DNA of 37,248 bases from CALCKU01 sp964571595 (GCA_964571595.1 CAZNCJ010000020.1:1-37248); one strand, 5' to 3'; positions 1 to 8,132 are shown, counted from the first letter of the stretch. The notes: a model not told the origin generated them from the sequence alone. Numbers and translations: made by a program.

Positions 1-170
1 GTCACAGCTAAACGCCGCCTGCGTCTCTCTTCCCATATTCACAATGTCAAACAGCCAGGAAGTCGATAAATATCTTATTCCAAAACAAAGGGCCCAGCGA
101 AGGACCCGCTCACTCGCAGGATTTCCCCGAGCGAGGAGCGCTATATAGGGAAACGAATTTGCAGACGCAA
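1..170 (-). promoter_or_regulatory. Probable rRNA operon promoter and leader (16S outside the left edge)
   Basis: Read on the minus strand, TTGCGT (165-170) and TATATA (142-147) are separated by exactly 17 nt. About 100 nt downstream, the minus strand of 13-34 reads GGGAAGAGAGACGCAGGCGG, preceded by a TTTGACATTGTGA stretch. This resembles the conserved leader that precedes 16S rRNA in many Alphaproteobacteria, recalled from general knowledge. No protein gene is visible here. If the reading is right, the 16S gene begins shortly beyond position 1 on the minus strand, and the alkaline phosphatase gene is divergent from it. The promoter spacing is seen directly; the rRNA assignment is inference because no rRNA bases are in the window. 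Confidence 0.5.
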
Positions 171-208
171 CACCTTTTTTCCAAAAAAGCGCACAAAAGT
201 GTATTTTT

Positions 209-247
209 TTTAGTATACTCTAAAAGCGTTACAAAAAAGTCTATAAT
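209..247 (+). promoter_or_regulatory. Candidate promoter and operator of the alkaline phosphatase gene
   Basis: A perfect TATAAT (242-247) lies 31 nt upstream of the start codon. No good -35 box is present at the right spacing. An imperfect palindrome, TTTAG-tatact-CTAAA (209-224), containing the perfect 8-mer AGTATACT, covers the -35 position. This suggests activator-dependent expression. I could not match it convincingly to a PhoB box. Confidence 0.35.
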
Positions 248-278
248 AACAAGCACTTAGAGTACTAGGAGATATATT

Positions 279-1706
279 ATGTCATTTAAAGCTAAAGCCC
301 GTATTAGTCTCATGGCTCTAGGCATTTGTTTCCTGACGGCTTGTATAGCAAAAAATAGCCAAAAAAGCAAGGATTTCGCCGATTCTCGCGCTCAACATAC
401 CGGCTCACAGCTACAAACGCCGGAATTGGCGCAAAATGTCATAATTTTCATTGGTGACGGCATGGGTGTGTCCACTGTCACAGCCGCCCGTATATTTGAT
501 GGACAATCAAAGGGCGGAAAAGGCGAAGATCACGCCCTCGCCTTCGAAGATTTCGAAAATCTGGCCTTAATCAAGACATATAACACTAATTCCCAAGTTC
601 CGGACAGCGCCGGCACCGCCACAGCCATCTTTTCGGGCTATAAGACAAATATAGGGGCTATTAATGTCAAACCCGGCAAAAATGCCCGTAGCATGGTGAT
701 TTCGGACTGTGTGCGCAAAAAATCCCCCCCCACCTTGGCCGAAACCGCTAAAAAAGCGGGCCTTTCAGTGGGAGTTGTGTCTACCACACGCATCACCCAT
801 GCCACTCCCGCCGCTATTTACGGGCATGCTGTCTCGCGGAATTGGGAAGCAGGGGAAGATATAGACCCAAGAGCTGCCCAAGCCGGCTGTAAAAGTCTGG
901 CCGATCAAATGCTGGCAGCCCCGCTCGATATTATATTGGGCGGCGGGCGCAAAAAATTCAGCGAGGCGCAGATAACAGATTGGCAGGAAAAAGACGGCCA
1001 TATATATGTGCAAGATAAAGCCGCTCTGAGCACAGCCCCTAAAGACAAAAAAATCATGGGCCTGTTTAATCCAGATCATATGAGCTTTGAGGCCGACAGG
1101 GCGCAAACAGAAGAACCCTCGCTTGCCGAGATGACAGCCTATGCCATAGATGCCCTCTCAGCTCGCAAGACGGGCTATGTCTTAATGGTCGAGGCCGGAC
1201 GGGTCGATCATGCCCATCATGCGACAAATGCCTACCGGGCCTTGCGCGATATGCAGGCCTTAAACGAGGCCGTTAAAGTCGCCAAAGACAAGGCCGGCGA
1301 TGATACGCTTATTATGGTCACAGCTGATCACAGCCATGTCTTTACCATTGCAGGTTATCCCGTACGCGGTAATCCGATTTTGGGACTGGTCAAAAGCTTT
1401 GACCGTGAGACAGGCGAGATCGCTGATAGTTATGAAAAAGACCAAGACGGCAAGCCTTACACCACACTGGGTTATCATAACGGGCCAAACCCGCGCAGCG
1501 CTGAGAGCGATCCGCTTACTGATAATGCTGTCCAAGCCCAAGACTTCAGGCAGCACTCCGCCGTCCATCTGGAATATGAAACCCATAGCGGCGAGGATGT
1601 CCCGCTTTATGCCAGAGGGCCCGGCGCGCACCGCGTAAAGGGTGTGATGGAACAAGACGAAATTTACAGGGTGATGACAAAGGCGCTGGGATGGGAGACA
1701 CCTTAA
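279..1706 (+). CDS. phoA: Alkaline phosphatase, PhoA family, predicted lipoprotein
   Basis: Hydrolyses phosphate monoesters outside the cytoplasm to supply phosphate. The 475-residue protein starts with a lipoprotein signal ending in LTAC (Cys22), so it is probably membrane-anchored rather than free in the periplasm. Family residues are all present: Asp60 in the IGDGMG metal site, the nucleophile Ser110 in PDSAGTATA, Glu305, Asp310 and His314 in the EAGRVDHAHH block, Asp350-His351 in TADHSH, and His436 in ETHSGED. His311 stands where E. coli PhoA has Lys328, as in many non-enteric enzymes. AGGAG at 267-271 supports the ATG. The gene is alone in its transcription unit. Phosphate control is expected for the family, but no clear PhoB box was found. 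Confidence 0.93.
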   Translation: MSFKAKARISLMALGICFLTACIAKNSQKSKDFADSRAQHTGSQLQTPELAQNVIIFIGDGMGVSTVTAARIFDGQSKGGKGEDHALAFEDFENLALIKTYNTNSQVPDSAGTATAIFSGYKTNIGAINVKPGKNARSMVISDCVRKKSPPTLAETAKKAGLSVGVVSTTRITHATPAAIYGHAVSRNWEAGEDIDPRAAQAGCKSLADQMLAAPLDIILGGGRKKFSEAQITDWQEKDGHIYVQDKAALSTAPKDKKIMGLFNPDHMSFEADRAQTEEPSLAEMTAYAIDALSARKTGYVLMVEAGRVDHAHHATNAYRALRDMQALNEAVKVAKDKAGDDTLIMVTADHSHVFTIAGYPVRGNPILGLVKSFDRETGEIADSYEKDQDGKPYTTLGYHNGPNPRSAESDPLTDNAVQAQDFRQHSAVHLEYETHSGEDVPLYARGPGAHRVKGVMEQDEIYRVMTKALGWETP

Positions 1707-2116
1707 ATGCGCAAAGCCCCCTCGCCTGACCCAATCTAGCGAACCCTCATATCCGACATGTGACGTCCTAATCACCCGATTGGATTAGGTCCCCCGCCAC
1801 ACAAAGCTGGCAAACGAACAGCGCCAGGCTGGCTTGCCGTGATTGTGAATTCACATGCCGAACATGGCATATATAGCAGGCACAGGCTCTTGAAAAAGCG
1901 CGGGTCGCAGTCAACAAGATTAAATATCATTTAGATTTCAAACCCTACCTTTCAAAAATATTTCAGGAGTATTAGCGCCCCGCCCCTTAGCCCTGCCTCC
2001 TATCCCTGCCTCTTATCCCCCCGGAGAAAGGGCGAGCAAACATGTCTTTGCAACCTTTACAATAAGCCCACCCTTTCATACCCTAACCCTATCGCTCACA
2101 TAGAAAAGCCAAATCC
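1707..2116. other. Intergenic region without a gene; one hairpin and one short tandem repeat
   Basis: No convincing ORF or RNA gene is seen. A hairpin with a 7-bp stem, CCTAATC (1767-1773) and GATTAGG (1783-1789), and a 9-nt loop lies downstream of the phosphatase gene, but no T-run follows, so it is not a classical terminator. A 13-nt direct repeat with one mismatch (CCCTGCCTCCTAT at 1991-2003, CCCTGCCTCTTAT at 2004-2016) lies nearer the next gene. Confidence 0.5.
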
Positions 2117-3133
2117 ATGACATTATCTAAGCACCTTCTCATCACAGCCACAGCCCTGAGCACACTGATTTTTACCGGGTGTCAGGCTCAAAACTCTGAG
2201 ACTGTCAATAAGGTAGAAACATCTTTGAATGAAGCCGCTCTAAATGAAGACATAAGCAAGGAAGACCTCACAGCGATTATCAAGGATTCGCTTGTTAAAG
2301 CCGGATCTACTCAAGGCGCGGGCACCCCGAAAATGTGGAGTTATGCCGATGAGGATACCACGGTTTATCTTTTCGGAACTGTGCATATCTTAAAGCCGGA
2401 ACTTAAATGGCAATCAAACCAGATGCGGGAGGCCTTTGAGGGCGCTGATACCTTAGTCATAGAAGCAGATGCAACAAGTCCGGAAAGTGTAAAACGTCTC
2501 CAGGGCTTAACGCTTCAACACGGCGTCTTTACAGATGGTAGCACTCTAAGCGGGATTTTAAGTGCAGAGGATAAAACCGTTATCGAAGAAGCCCTCAGCG
2601 CGCAAGGCATACCTTTAAGCGCGATCGAGCACTTAAAGCCGTGGATGGTGAGCATTCAACTCACGCTCTTGCAAATGCTGAAATCCGGATATGATGCTCA
2701 ATCGGGCGTCGAACATTATTTTTTAGGCCATCCAAAAATAAAAGATAAAAAGGTCGATTATCTCGAAACTGTAGAAACCCAAATAAACGCTTTAAGCGGC
2801 GCCTCTATTGATGAACAGGTCAAAGGCCTGATGGCGACAATCGGCACGCTGGAGCTTGGCCCTGATTATCTGGACACACTTGTGGCAGAATGGGCGGACG
2901 GGGACGTTGCAGGCATAGGCGCGATGATTTCCCATCCCGCACTCTATGGTTCCAAATCGGCCTATGATAGCCTTTTGACAGACCGCAATAGAAACTGGAT
3001 TGCGCCTTTGCGCGCCCTCCTTGATGAACCCGGCTCTAAATTTGTCGCAGTCGGTACGGGCCATCTGGCTGGCCCTGACAGTGTTATAAAAATGCTAAAA
3101 GCTGAAGGCATAAAAGTCACGCCCGTCAATTAG
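2117..3133 (+). CDS. TraB/GumN family protein, predicted lipoprotein
   Basis: A 338-residue exported protein with a lipoprotein signal ending in FTGC (Cys22). The TraB/GumN domain spans about residues 80-335. It has the two signature blocks of the family: YLFGTVHIL near the start (GTVH at 87-90) and VGTGHLAGPDSV near the end (His316), plus SGVEHYFL in the middle. The fold is related to Tiki-type metalloproteases, whose catalytic residues include the GxxH motifs, so a metal-dependent peptidase is plausible. The substrate is unknown. About 60 residues between the lipobox and the domain look like a flexible acidic linker. It has its own start after a 410-bp gap, so there is no sign of coupling to the phosphatase gene. 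Confidence 0.88.
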   Translation: MTLSKHLLITATALSTLIFTGCQAQNSETVNKVETSLNEAALNEDISKEDLTAIIKDSLVKAGSTQGAGTPKMWSYADEDTTVYLFGTVHILKPELKWQSNQMREAFEGADTLVIEADATSPESVKRLQGLTLQHGVFTDGSTLSGILSAEDKTVIEEALSAQGIPLSAIEHLKPWMVSIQLTLLQMLKSGYDAQSGVEHYFLGHPKIKDKKVDYLETVETQINALSGASIDEQVKGLMATIGTLELGPDYLDTLVAEWADGDVAGIGAMISHPALYGSKSAYDSLLTDRNRNWIAPLRALLDEPGSKFVAVGTGHLAGPDSVIKMLKAEGIKVTPVN

Positions 3134-3304
3134 GGCTAAAGCGCCATATCCACGCCAAGTGTGTCGCGGCGCTACGTTATGATGGATTGACCGTATCGAT
3201 ATTTGATGCTTCGCGCGCCGGGCAATGACAGTGGCCGAGCCCGCCTCAATTGTACCACCTGATAGGGTGATGTCCGCGCCACTTTAAAGGACAGATCGTT
3301 ACAA

Positions 3305-3691
3305 TCACCGCCGTCGTTTCTTCAGCTCTTTCTCAAAATATGTCCAGTCATTCGTATATGCTCCTCGTAAAGTATATCCGTGCTGCCCACCAACTACTTT
3401 TTTCAGTAAGTCCAAATACTCCTCGCCGTTGTTATCAATTAATTCTCTATGTCTCTCACGACACAAATAAAAAATTTGAACACTTAAAATAAAGCAAAAT
3501 GTCCAAATTAATAACCAGCATATTATTAGTTGAATAGCCTTATTATTTATTTCTGAGTTACCTATGATAAAAATTTTCCAAGCTATTGGACCTGAAAATA
3601 AAAAAATATTAATGATTAGAAGTTGACATATCCAATGCCAAAAATGCCGTTTAGTAAAAAAATAATCTACGCTTGGTTTTCGTAAAAACAT
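3305..3691 (-). CDS. Hypothetical small membrane protein, AT-rich
   Basis: I do not recognise this 128-residue protein. Two hydrophobic segments, about residues 19-40 and 53-77, suggest two membrane passes with a short polar loop, followed by a charged C-terminal tail ending KKRRR. AAAGGG lies about 5 nt before the ATG. The reading frame and the flanking DNA to about position 3830 are clearly richer in A and T than the neighbouring genes, and there are no conserved neighbours. This suggests recent acquisition or an orphan gene. It may also be non-functional. Confidence 0.5.
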   Translation of the reverse strand: MFLRKPSVDYFFTKRHFWHWICQLLIINIFLFSGPIAWKIFIIGNSEINNKAIQLIICWLLIWTFCFILSVQIFYLCRERHRELIDNNGEEYLDLLKKVVGGQHGYTLRGAYTNDWTYFEKELKKRRR

Positions 3692-3839
3692 AAAACCCTT
3701 TCATCAATTATATTTTAGTTAGTATCATTATTACTTTGTTGTACATGCTCTACTTTTTAACATTTTTATTTAACTCGTCTTCGAAATTTTCTCATCTTCG
3801 AAAGAAATACATTCTGATTGCGCCACCACTATTGACCGA

Positions 3840-3896
3840 GACGCCTATGATGAGCTCTCGCTTTCATAGGCATCTTAAGGCTTTGGAGGCGCCTCC
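3840..3896 (-). terminator. Hairpin pair after the dadA-like gene, possible terminator
   Basis: Immediately after the stop codon on the minus strand is the perfect 12-nt palindrome GGAGGCGCCTCC (3885-3896). It is followed by an 8-bp stem, GCCTATGA (3843-3850) against TCATAGGC (3864-3871), with a 13-nt loop. No T-run follows, so intrinsic termination would be weak. Confidence 0.35.
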
Positions 3897-5060
3897 CTAT
3901 CCCTTAGCGCCCGCCACCACACTGAACCGCGCATCGAGCTTATCTTCCATGAGCATGCCCGCCAGCACCTCGCCGGACCCGGCCGATAATGTCCAACCCA
4001 TATGGCCGTGGCCAGCATTGACCCAGAGCCGCGGGATTGGCGTGCGGCCAATATAAGGATGCCCAGTCGCGGTCATGGGGCGCTGTCCTGTCCATCTACG
4101 AATGGGCGGACCCAAAGCCTCTATCAGCTCCGGTGATATTTTTGCCCATGCCTTTAGCAAGGCTTGCGCACTGGCGGCATTCACCGTGCCGGATAAGCGA
4201 ATATGGTCATCATAGAAACTCAGCGCCGAATGGCTCTGTGCGTCCATAATCGGCACGTCAGTTATATTGAGCGCATCCAGACGCGCCGAGAGGCGGTCTG
4301 TGCGGGCAAAATTAAGCGCGTAACCTGTGAGGGGATAGACAGGCAGTTTCAAACCCAGAGGGCGTAAAAGCTCCGGGCTTTCATAGCCCGCCGCAATCAC
4401 AATGTGATCGGCGTGAACTATCTTACCGCCAAACGCGACGCCGCGCACAGAGCCGCCTTGTTTTACGAGGCTGACATTTTCCGCATTATAGATAAAATCT
4501 ACAGAGCCGCTTAGGCCCTTCCCCGTTCTCAATTCGGCCTCTAGGGCCTGACAATAGACATAGGCATCCCCAAAACCGTCTTGCGGGAAAAACAGGCTGG
4601 CTTTTCCAAAGGGGCTGTCTTGCTGGCTTACCCTTTCGCTGGCTATGCCCGCCGCCTTATAATCTTGCTGTGCCGCTTTTAGTTTTTGTGCGGAGCTATA
4701 TAATTTATAACAGCCCTTAAACTCTGCACTGGTCGTCATGCTAAAGCGCTTCATATTATTCGCAATGAGCGGTTTTGACATTTCTGCCAGCTCCAACACG
4801 CTGGACATGGCCAAGCGGCTCTGGGGATTGGCCCCCTCAATCCCCATCTGGCGTAAATAGTCATTTGGGACATGCCAAGGACGGGCCTGACTGGGATGGC
4901 GCATGCCAGAGTTTGAGAAACTTGCGCCCATGGCTGGCCCGCTCCGGCGTTCCAAGATCGTGACACGCGCACCGCGTACGGCCAAGCTATACGCGCTCGA
5001 TAGGCCGATTAATCCGGCCCCCACAATAATTATATGGGGTTTATGCGATATTTCCGTCAT
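3897..5060 (-). CDS. dadA: D-amino acid dehydrogenase-like FAD oxidoreductase
   Basis: Predicted to oxidise D-amino acids, classically D-alanine, to 2-oxo acids and ammonia, passing electrons to the quinone pool at the inner membrane. The N-terminus has the FAD-binding GAGLIGLSSAY motif (Gly14, Gly16, Gly19) followed by an acidic strand end (ILER). The C-terminal blocks GQRPMTATGHPYIGRT and, from residue 350, GHGHMGWTLSAGSGE match the DadA/DAO family. At 387 residues it is somewhat shorter than typical DadA (about 415-435). It is divergent from efp. No alanine racemase or Lrp-type regulator is adjacent, so the exact substrate is not certain; another small D-amino acid is possible. Confidence 0.85.
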   Translation of the reverse strand: MTEISHKPHIIIVGAGLIGLSSAYSLAVRGARVTILERRSGPAMGASFSNSGMRHPSQARPWHVPNDYLRQMGIEGANPQSRLAMSSVLELAEMSKPLIANNMKRFSMTTSAEFKGCYKLYSSAQKLKAAQQDYKAAGIASERVSQQDSPFGKASLFFPQDGFGDAYVYCQALEAELRTGKGLSGSVDFIYNAENVSLVKQGGSVRGVAFGGKIVHADHIVIAAGYESPELLRPLGLKLPVYPLTGYALNFARTDRLSARLDALNITDVPIMDAQSHSALSFYDDHIRLSGTVNAASAQALLKAWAKISPELIEALGPPIRRWTGQRPMTATGHPYIGRTPIPRLWVNAGHGHMGWTLSAGSGEVLAGMLMEDKLDARFSVVAGAKG

Positions 5061-5108
5061 GGCTGCGGCTTATAACAACTCTCGCGGGGCTGAAAAGGCT
5101 CAAAGTGT

Positions 5109-5137
5109 TTGCCGTATATGAATTGCACTGTTATGAC
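5109..5137 (+). promoter_or_regulatory. Candidate promoter for efp-suhB
   Basis: TTGCCG (5109-5114) and TATGAC (5132-5137) are separated by 17 nt and lie about 60 nt upstream of the efp start. Assignment is by eye. Confidence 0.35.
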
Positions 5138-5195
5138 GCGCCAGACGTAATGAATTGATCTCGTTTTGCCAGAGTGACTATGAAAGGCAGCCAAT

Positions 5196-5759
5196 ATGAA
5201 AATGAACGGAAATGAAATAAGACAGGGCAACATCATCAAGCATCAAGACACGTTGTGGGTTGCTGTGAAATGTAATGCCGTGAAACCCGGCAAGGGCGGG
5301 GCTTTTAATCAGGTCGAACTTAAGAACCTACTTGATGGTCGCAAATTAAATGAGCGCTTTCGGGCAGCAGAAACTGTTGAACGCGTCAGGCTGGATCAAA
5401 AGTCCCATACATATCTCTATGCTGACGGAGATATGCTCGTTTTCATGAATTCTGAAACCTATGAGCAGATACATTTGGAGGCCAGTTTTGTTGGCGAGCG
5501 GGCCAAGTTTTTAAATGACGGCATGGCCGTGGAATTGGAGTTTTACGAAGACAAGCCCATTTCTGTTGCCCTGCCCGATCAGGTCGTTCTCGCCGTGGCC
5601 GAAACCGAACCTGTTGTCAAAGGGCAAACGGCGGCAAATTCCTATAAACCTGCTACACTTGAAAACGGCGTGCGCACGACTGTGCCACCCTTTATCAATG
5701 AAGGCGAACGTCTGATTATCAACACCGAAGACGGTTCCTATATTAAACGAGCTGATTAA
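5196..5759 (+). CDS. efp: Translation elongation factor P
   Basis: EF-P binds ribosomes stalled on consecutive prolines, between the P and E sites, and promotes peptide bond formation. The 187-residue length and three-domain composition are typical. The modified loop is visible as VKPGKGGAF, with Lys33 at the position that is lysylated or otherwise modified in many bacteria. No modifying enzyme (EpmA/EpmB or EarP) is encoded in the window. The ATG at 5196 follows AAAGG; an ATG two codons later is an alternative start. The gene overlaps suhB by one base in a TAATG arrangement, so the two are probably translationally coupled. Confidence 0.96.
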   Translation: MKMNGNEIRQGNIIKHQDTLWVAVKCNAVKPGKGGAFNQVELKNLLDGRKLNERFRAAETVERVRLDQKSHTYLYADGDMLVFMNSETYEQIHLEASFVGERAKFLNDGMAVELEFYEDKPISVALPDQVVLAVAETEPVVKGQTAANSYKPATLENGVRTTVPPFINEGERLIINTEDGSYIKRAD

Positions 5760-6571
5760 TGTCCTCACCTGTTATGGCCGTCATGCAAGATGCGGCCCGA
5801 AAAGCTTCCAGAGGTCTGCTGCGCGACTTCGGCGAATTAGAGCATTTGCAAATTTCTCGCAAAGGCCCGGCGGATTTTGTCTCACGTGCAGATAAAAAAT
5901 CTGAAGCCGTGATTCTGGAAAATCTGCAACGTGACCGCCCCGGCTACGGCTTTTTAATGGAAGAAGGCGGAGAGATTATCGGCACGGATAAGACCCATCG
6001 TTTTATCATTGACCCGCTGGACGGCACGACAAATTATCTCCACGGCATTCCGCATTTTGCCATTTCAATCGCCCTTGAACGTACATTGGAAGGTGAAAGC
6101 CCAGAAATCGTGGCTGGCGTCGTTTACAATCCTATGACAGATGAGATGTTCTTTGCTGAAAAAGGCAAAGGCGCCTTTCTAAATGACGGCACACGCGGCG
6201 GGGCGGATAGACGTCTAAGGCCTGCCAGACGGGATATATTCGCAGATAGTCTCTTTGCGACGGGCATCCCCTTTTTGGGCCGCCCCGGACATGCAAAATT
6301 CCTAAAAGAATTACATCAGGTCATGGGGGCAAGCTCTGGTGTTAGACGTCTTGGCTCTGCCGCGCTGGATCTTGTCTGGACGGCGGCTGGGCGGTTTGAC
6401 GGATTTTGGGAAAGAGGTCTGGCCGTCTGGGATATCGCCGCCGGTGTTATGATCGCCCGCGAAGCTGGTCTTAACGTAGAGAGCTTGTCTGGCGGGGATG
6501 TGCTTGAGACTTGTGACGTGATTTGCGCCAATTCGGCCTTAATGGATCAGCTGAAAGAAAAAGTCAGTTAG
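5759..6571 (+). CDS. suhB: Inositol monophosphatase family protein (SuhB-like)
   Basis: Mg2+-dependent phosphatase of the IMPase/SuhB family, 270 residues. The metal-binding motifs are intact: Glu68-Glu69 in MEEGGE, DPLDGTTN at 85-92, and WDIAAG with Asp225. Members hydrolyse inositol-1-phosphate and related sugar phosphates; E. coli SuhB also acts in rRNA transcription antitermination. Which role applies here cannot be told from sequence. Its start codon overlaps the efp stop (TAATG), an arrangement that couples the two genes. The 3' end lies only 6 bp from the end of the convergent glycosyltransferase gene, leaving no room for an independent terminator. Confidence 0.92.
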   Translation: MSSPVMAVMQDAARKASRGLLRDFGELEHLQISRKGPADFVSRADKKSEAVILENLQRDRPGYGFLMEEGGEIIGTDKTHRFIIDPLDGTTNYLHGIPHFAISIALERTLEGESPEIVAGVVYNPMTDEMFFAEKGKGAFLNDGTRGGADRRLRPARRDIFADSLFATGIPFLGRPGHAKFLKELHQVMGASSGVRRLGSAALDLVWTAAGRFDGFWERGLAVWDIAAGVMIAREAGLNVESLSGGDVLETCDVICANSALMDQLKEKVS

Positions 6572-6577
6572 ACTATT

Positions 6578-7633
6578 TTAGCTGGCCTTTATTTTTGCCC
6601 TCTTCTTTTTGCCCTCTTCTTTTTGGTCTTGGCATTCACGCTCTAGCTGGGCTTTAAGAGCTGTGGCTCCGTAGATTTTTGGGCGAAACTTTTCATACCA
6701 AAAAACTTTGCCTGCACCTTCGGCCATTTTTCTCATATAGATAATATATTTCTCATGACCAATTAGGCGGTAGAAGGCGGCAATAGGCGCAAATAGGATG
6801 AATTGCGCCGTGCCAATGACCGTCCAGCGCATTAACCCGAGCATATTAAAGTTTTCGGGATCAGCACATATACGGCTTGGCCCTTGACCGTAAGCAAAAC
6901 TACGGACACGGATATATTTGTGGTTCATACGCCAGTTTTCAACATTTTCTTTCGCATGGGTCTGACGTGTCCAGGCAATCTTCGTACCTTGGGCCTGTAA
7001 TTGGGAGAATAGGAGATCATCCTCACCGCCTGTTTCATTAGCGCCGGGATGAAAAGACGGATTAGGCAGCGCGCATTTCGTTTTATCTAAGAGCGAATTA
7101 CCACACCCAAAAAAATCCTCCACGAGACCGTCTTCTTTCTGGTCTATATCCCGCGAGAAAAAGTTCAGACATTGATCAGTATATCGCGGTGCGAGTTCAC
7201 TTTGGGCATATGTCGGACAAAACGCCAAGCCCGCCTCTGTTTCCTCCATGATGTCCAAAAGAGATGAGAGCCAATTTTCAGCAACAAATTGATCATCATC
7301 TAAAAAAGCCAGATAGCGCCCACGTGCTTTCCCCAAAGCCATGTTACGTGCATTCGCAACCCCGGGAATAGAGGCATGGACGTAGATAACTGGCATGTCG
7401 CATTGCGCTGCAAAACTAGTGACATAGGCTTTCGCGCTACCGTCTGGATCATTATCGGAAACAACGATCTCGATGGGTCGACCACCCGCAGTTTGAGCTA
7501 TTAGGCTCTCAAGTGCTGTTTTTAGGCCTTTATGGCGCCTAAAAGTCGGAACAATAATGGAAACACCGTCATGCCAAGACATTTGTCTTTCAAAATATGG
7601 TTTTGCGTTCAACGACATGTGTTTATCCCTCAA
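6578..7633 (-). CDS. Family 2 glycosyltransferase
   Basis: Transfers a sugar from an activated donor, probably onto a surface glycan or lipid. The GT-A domain begins with SIIVPTFRRHKGL (about residue 25). It shows the D-x-D-type metal site LDDDQF (Asp112-Asp114) and the later ED motif in GGEDDLLF (Glu204-Asp205). A hydrophobic segment near residues 270-292 may associate with the membrane. The C-terminal tail is Lys/Glu-rich and is encoded by a 14-nt tandem repeat. ATGs at codons 1 and 6 are both possible starts. No other polysaccharide genes are nearby, so acceptor and sugar are unknown. Confidence 0.88.
   Translation of the reverse strand: MRDKHMSLNAKPYFERQMSWHDGVSIIVPTFRRHKGLKTALESLIAQTAGGRPIEIVVSDNDPDGSAKAYVTSFAAQCDMPVIYVHASIPGVANARNMALGKARGRYLAFLDDDQFVAENWLSSLLDIMEETEAGLAFCPTYAQSELAPRYTDQCLNFFSRDIDQKEDGLVEDFFGCGNSLLDKTKCALPNPSFHPGANETGGEDDLLFSQLQAQGTKIAWTRQTHAKENVENWRMNHKYIRVRSFAYGQGPSRICADPENFNMLGLMRWTVIGTAQFILFAPIAAFYRLIGHEKYIIYMRKMAEGAGKVFWYEKFRPKIYGATALKAQLERECQDQKEEGKKKRAKIKAS
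6592..6625. repeat. 14-nt tandem repeat at the 3' end of the glycosyltransferase gene
   Basis: TTTTTGCCCTCTTC occurs twice in perfect tandem (6592-6605, 6606-6619), followed by six more bases of a third copy. The unit is not a multiple of three, so a change in copy number would alter the reading frame of the last residues. Confidence 0.9.
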
Positions 7634-7958
7634 TGTCAGTATAGGACATAGAGCATATAATATGCAGAATTCATACCAAAATGCACCTAAATCCTTATAT
7701 AATCGACTTTTTTCAGAGTTACCTTCGCTTTGAACAAAGAGCCGTTACCGCGTGCTCACATCCCCATCACGACCAGTTTTATTGTCTGTGTTTAAGATTT
7801 TTGCTTTATATTAATCATCTCTTCTCCCCTTGAGAGATCACATGCAAATAAGTTTTCCCCTCACTTAATTTGCACTAACTCGCAGGATTGGTTTGCTCCC
7901 CTTCATTCCAATCCTGCATATTTCTTCCCGCAATCAGGGAAAAATAAAGGCAATAATC
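7634..7958. other. Intergenic region with a strong hairpin before the small gene
   Basis: This 325-bp stretch separates two divergent genes. No additional gene was seen. It carries the perfect inverted repeat reported separately at 7882-7917. I could not pick a promoter with confidence. Confidence 0.5.
7882..7917 (+). promoter_or_regulatory. 10-bp perfect inverted repeat in the leader of the 57-residue protein
   Basis: GCAGGATTGG (7882-7891) and CCAATCCTGC (7908-7917) form a perfect 10-bp stem around a pyrimidine-rich 16-nt loop. It ends 41 nt before the start codon of the small gene. There is no T-run, so it is more likely an mRNA structure or an operator than a terminator. Confidence 0.6.
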
Positions 7959-8132
7959 ATGCCCAGAGACACACAAAATCAAACCTCACAGCAATTAGAG
8001 CTAAAAATTCGCGCTCTCAAAAATGATATTAAACGCTTTTCACGCGCCTGCCGTTCTGAATGGTCGCGTCCGATAGACTTTGTGAACTTATCAGATGCGC
8101 AATTTAAACTAAAAAAATTACAGGCTGTTTGA
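7959..8132 (+). CDS. Small conserved-looking basic protein, unknown function
   Basis: A 57-residue protein with no recognised family. It is hydrophilic and mostly helix-forming, with an LELKIRALKNDIKRF segment that could form a short coiled coil. The ATG at 7959 is preferred over an upstream start at 7893 because ATAAAGG ends 8 nt before it, and because the upstream extension would run through the hairpin at 7882-7917. Its 3' end faces the SleB-type gene 41 bp away. Real expression is likely from the Shine-Dalgarno and reading frame but is not proven. Confidence 0.55.
   Translation: MPRDTQNQTSQQLELKIRALKNDIKRFSRACRSEWSRPIDFVNLSDAQFKLKKLQAV

Noticed and set aside
1260..1775. 171-residue ORF on the minus strand
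   Set aside because: It is antisense to the well-supported alkaline phosphatase gene, has no recognisable domain and its composition looks like a shadow frame.
1767..1789. Hairpin after phoA as an intrinsic terminator
   Set aside because: The 7-bp stem is real, but no T-run follows and it lies 60 bp past the stop codon; kept only as a note on the intergenic region.
3736..4056. 106-residue ORF on the plus strand
   Set aside because: Its second half is antisense to the 3' end of dadA, it has no convincing ribosome-binding site, and the hydrophobic start falls in AT-rich intergenic DNA.
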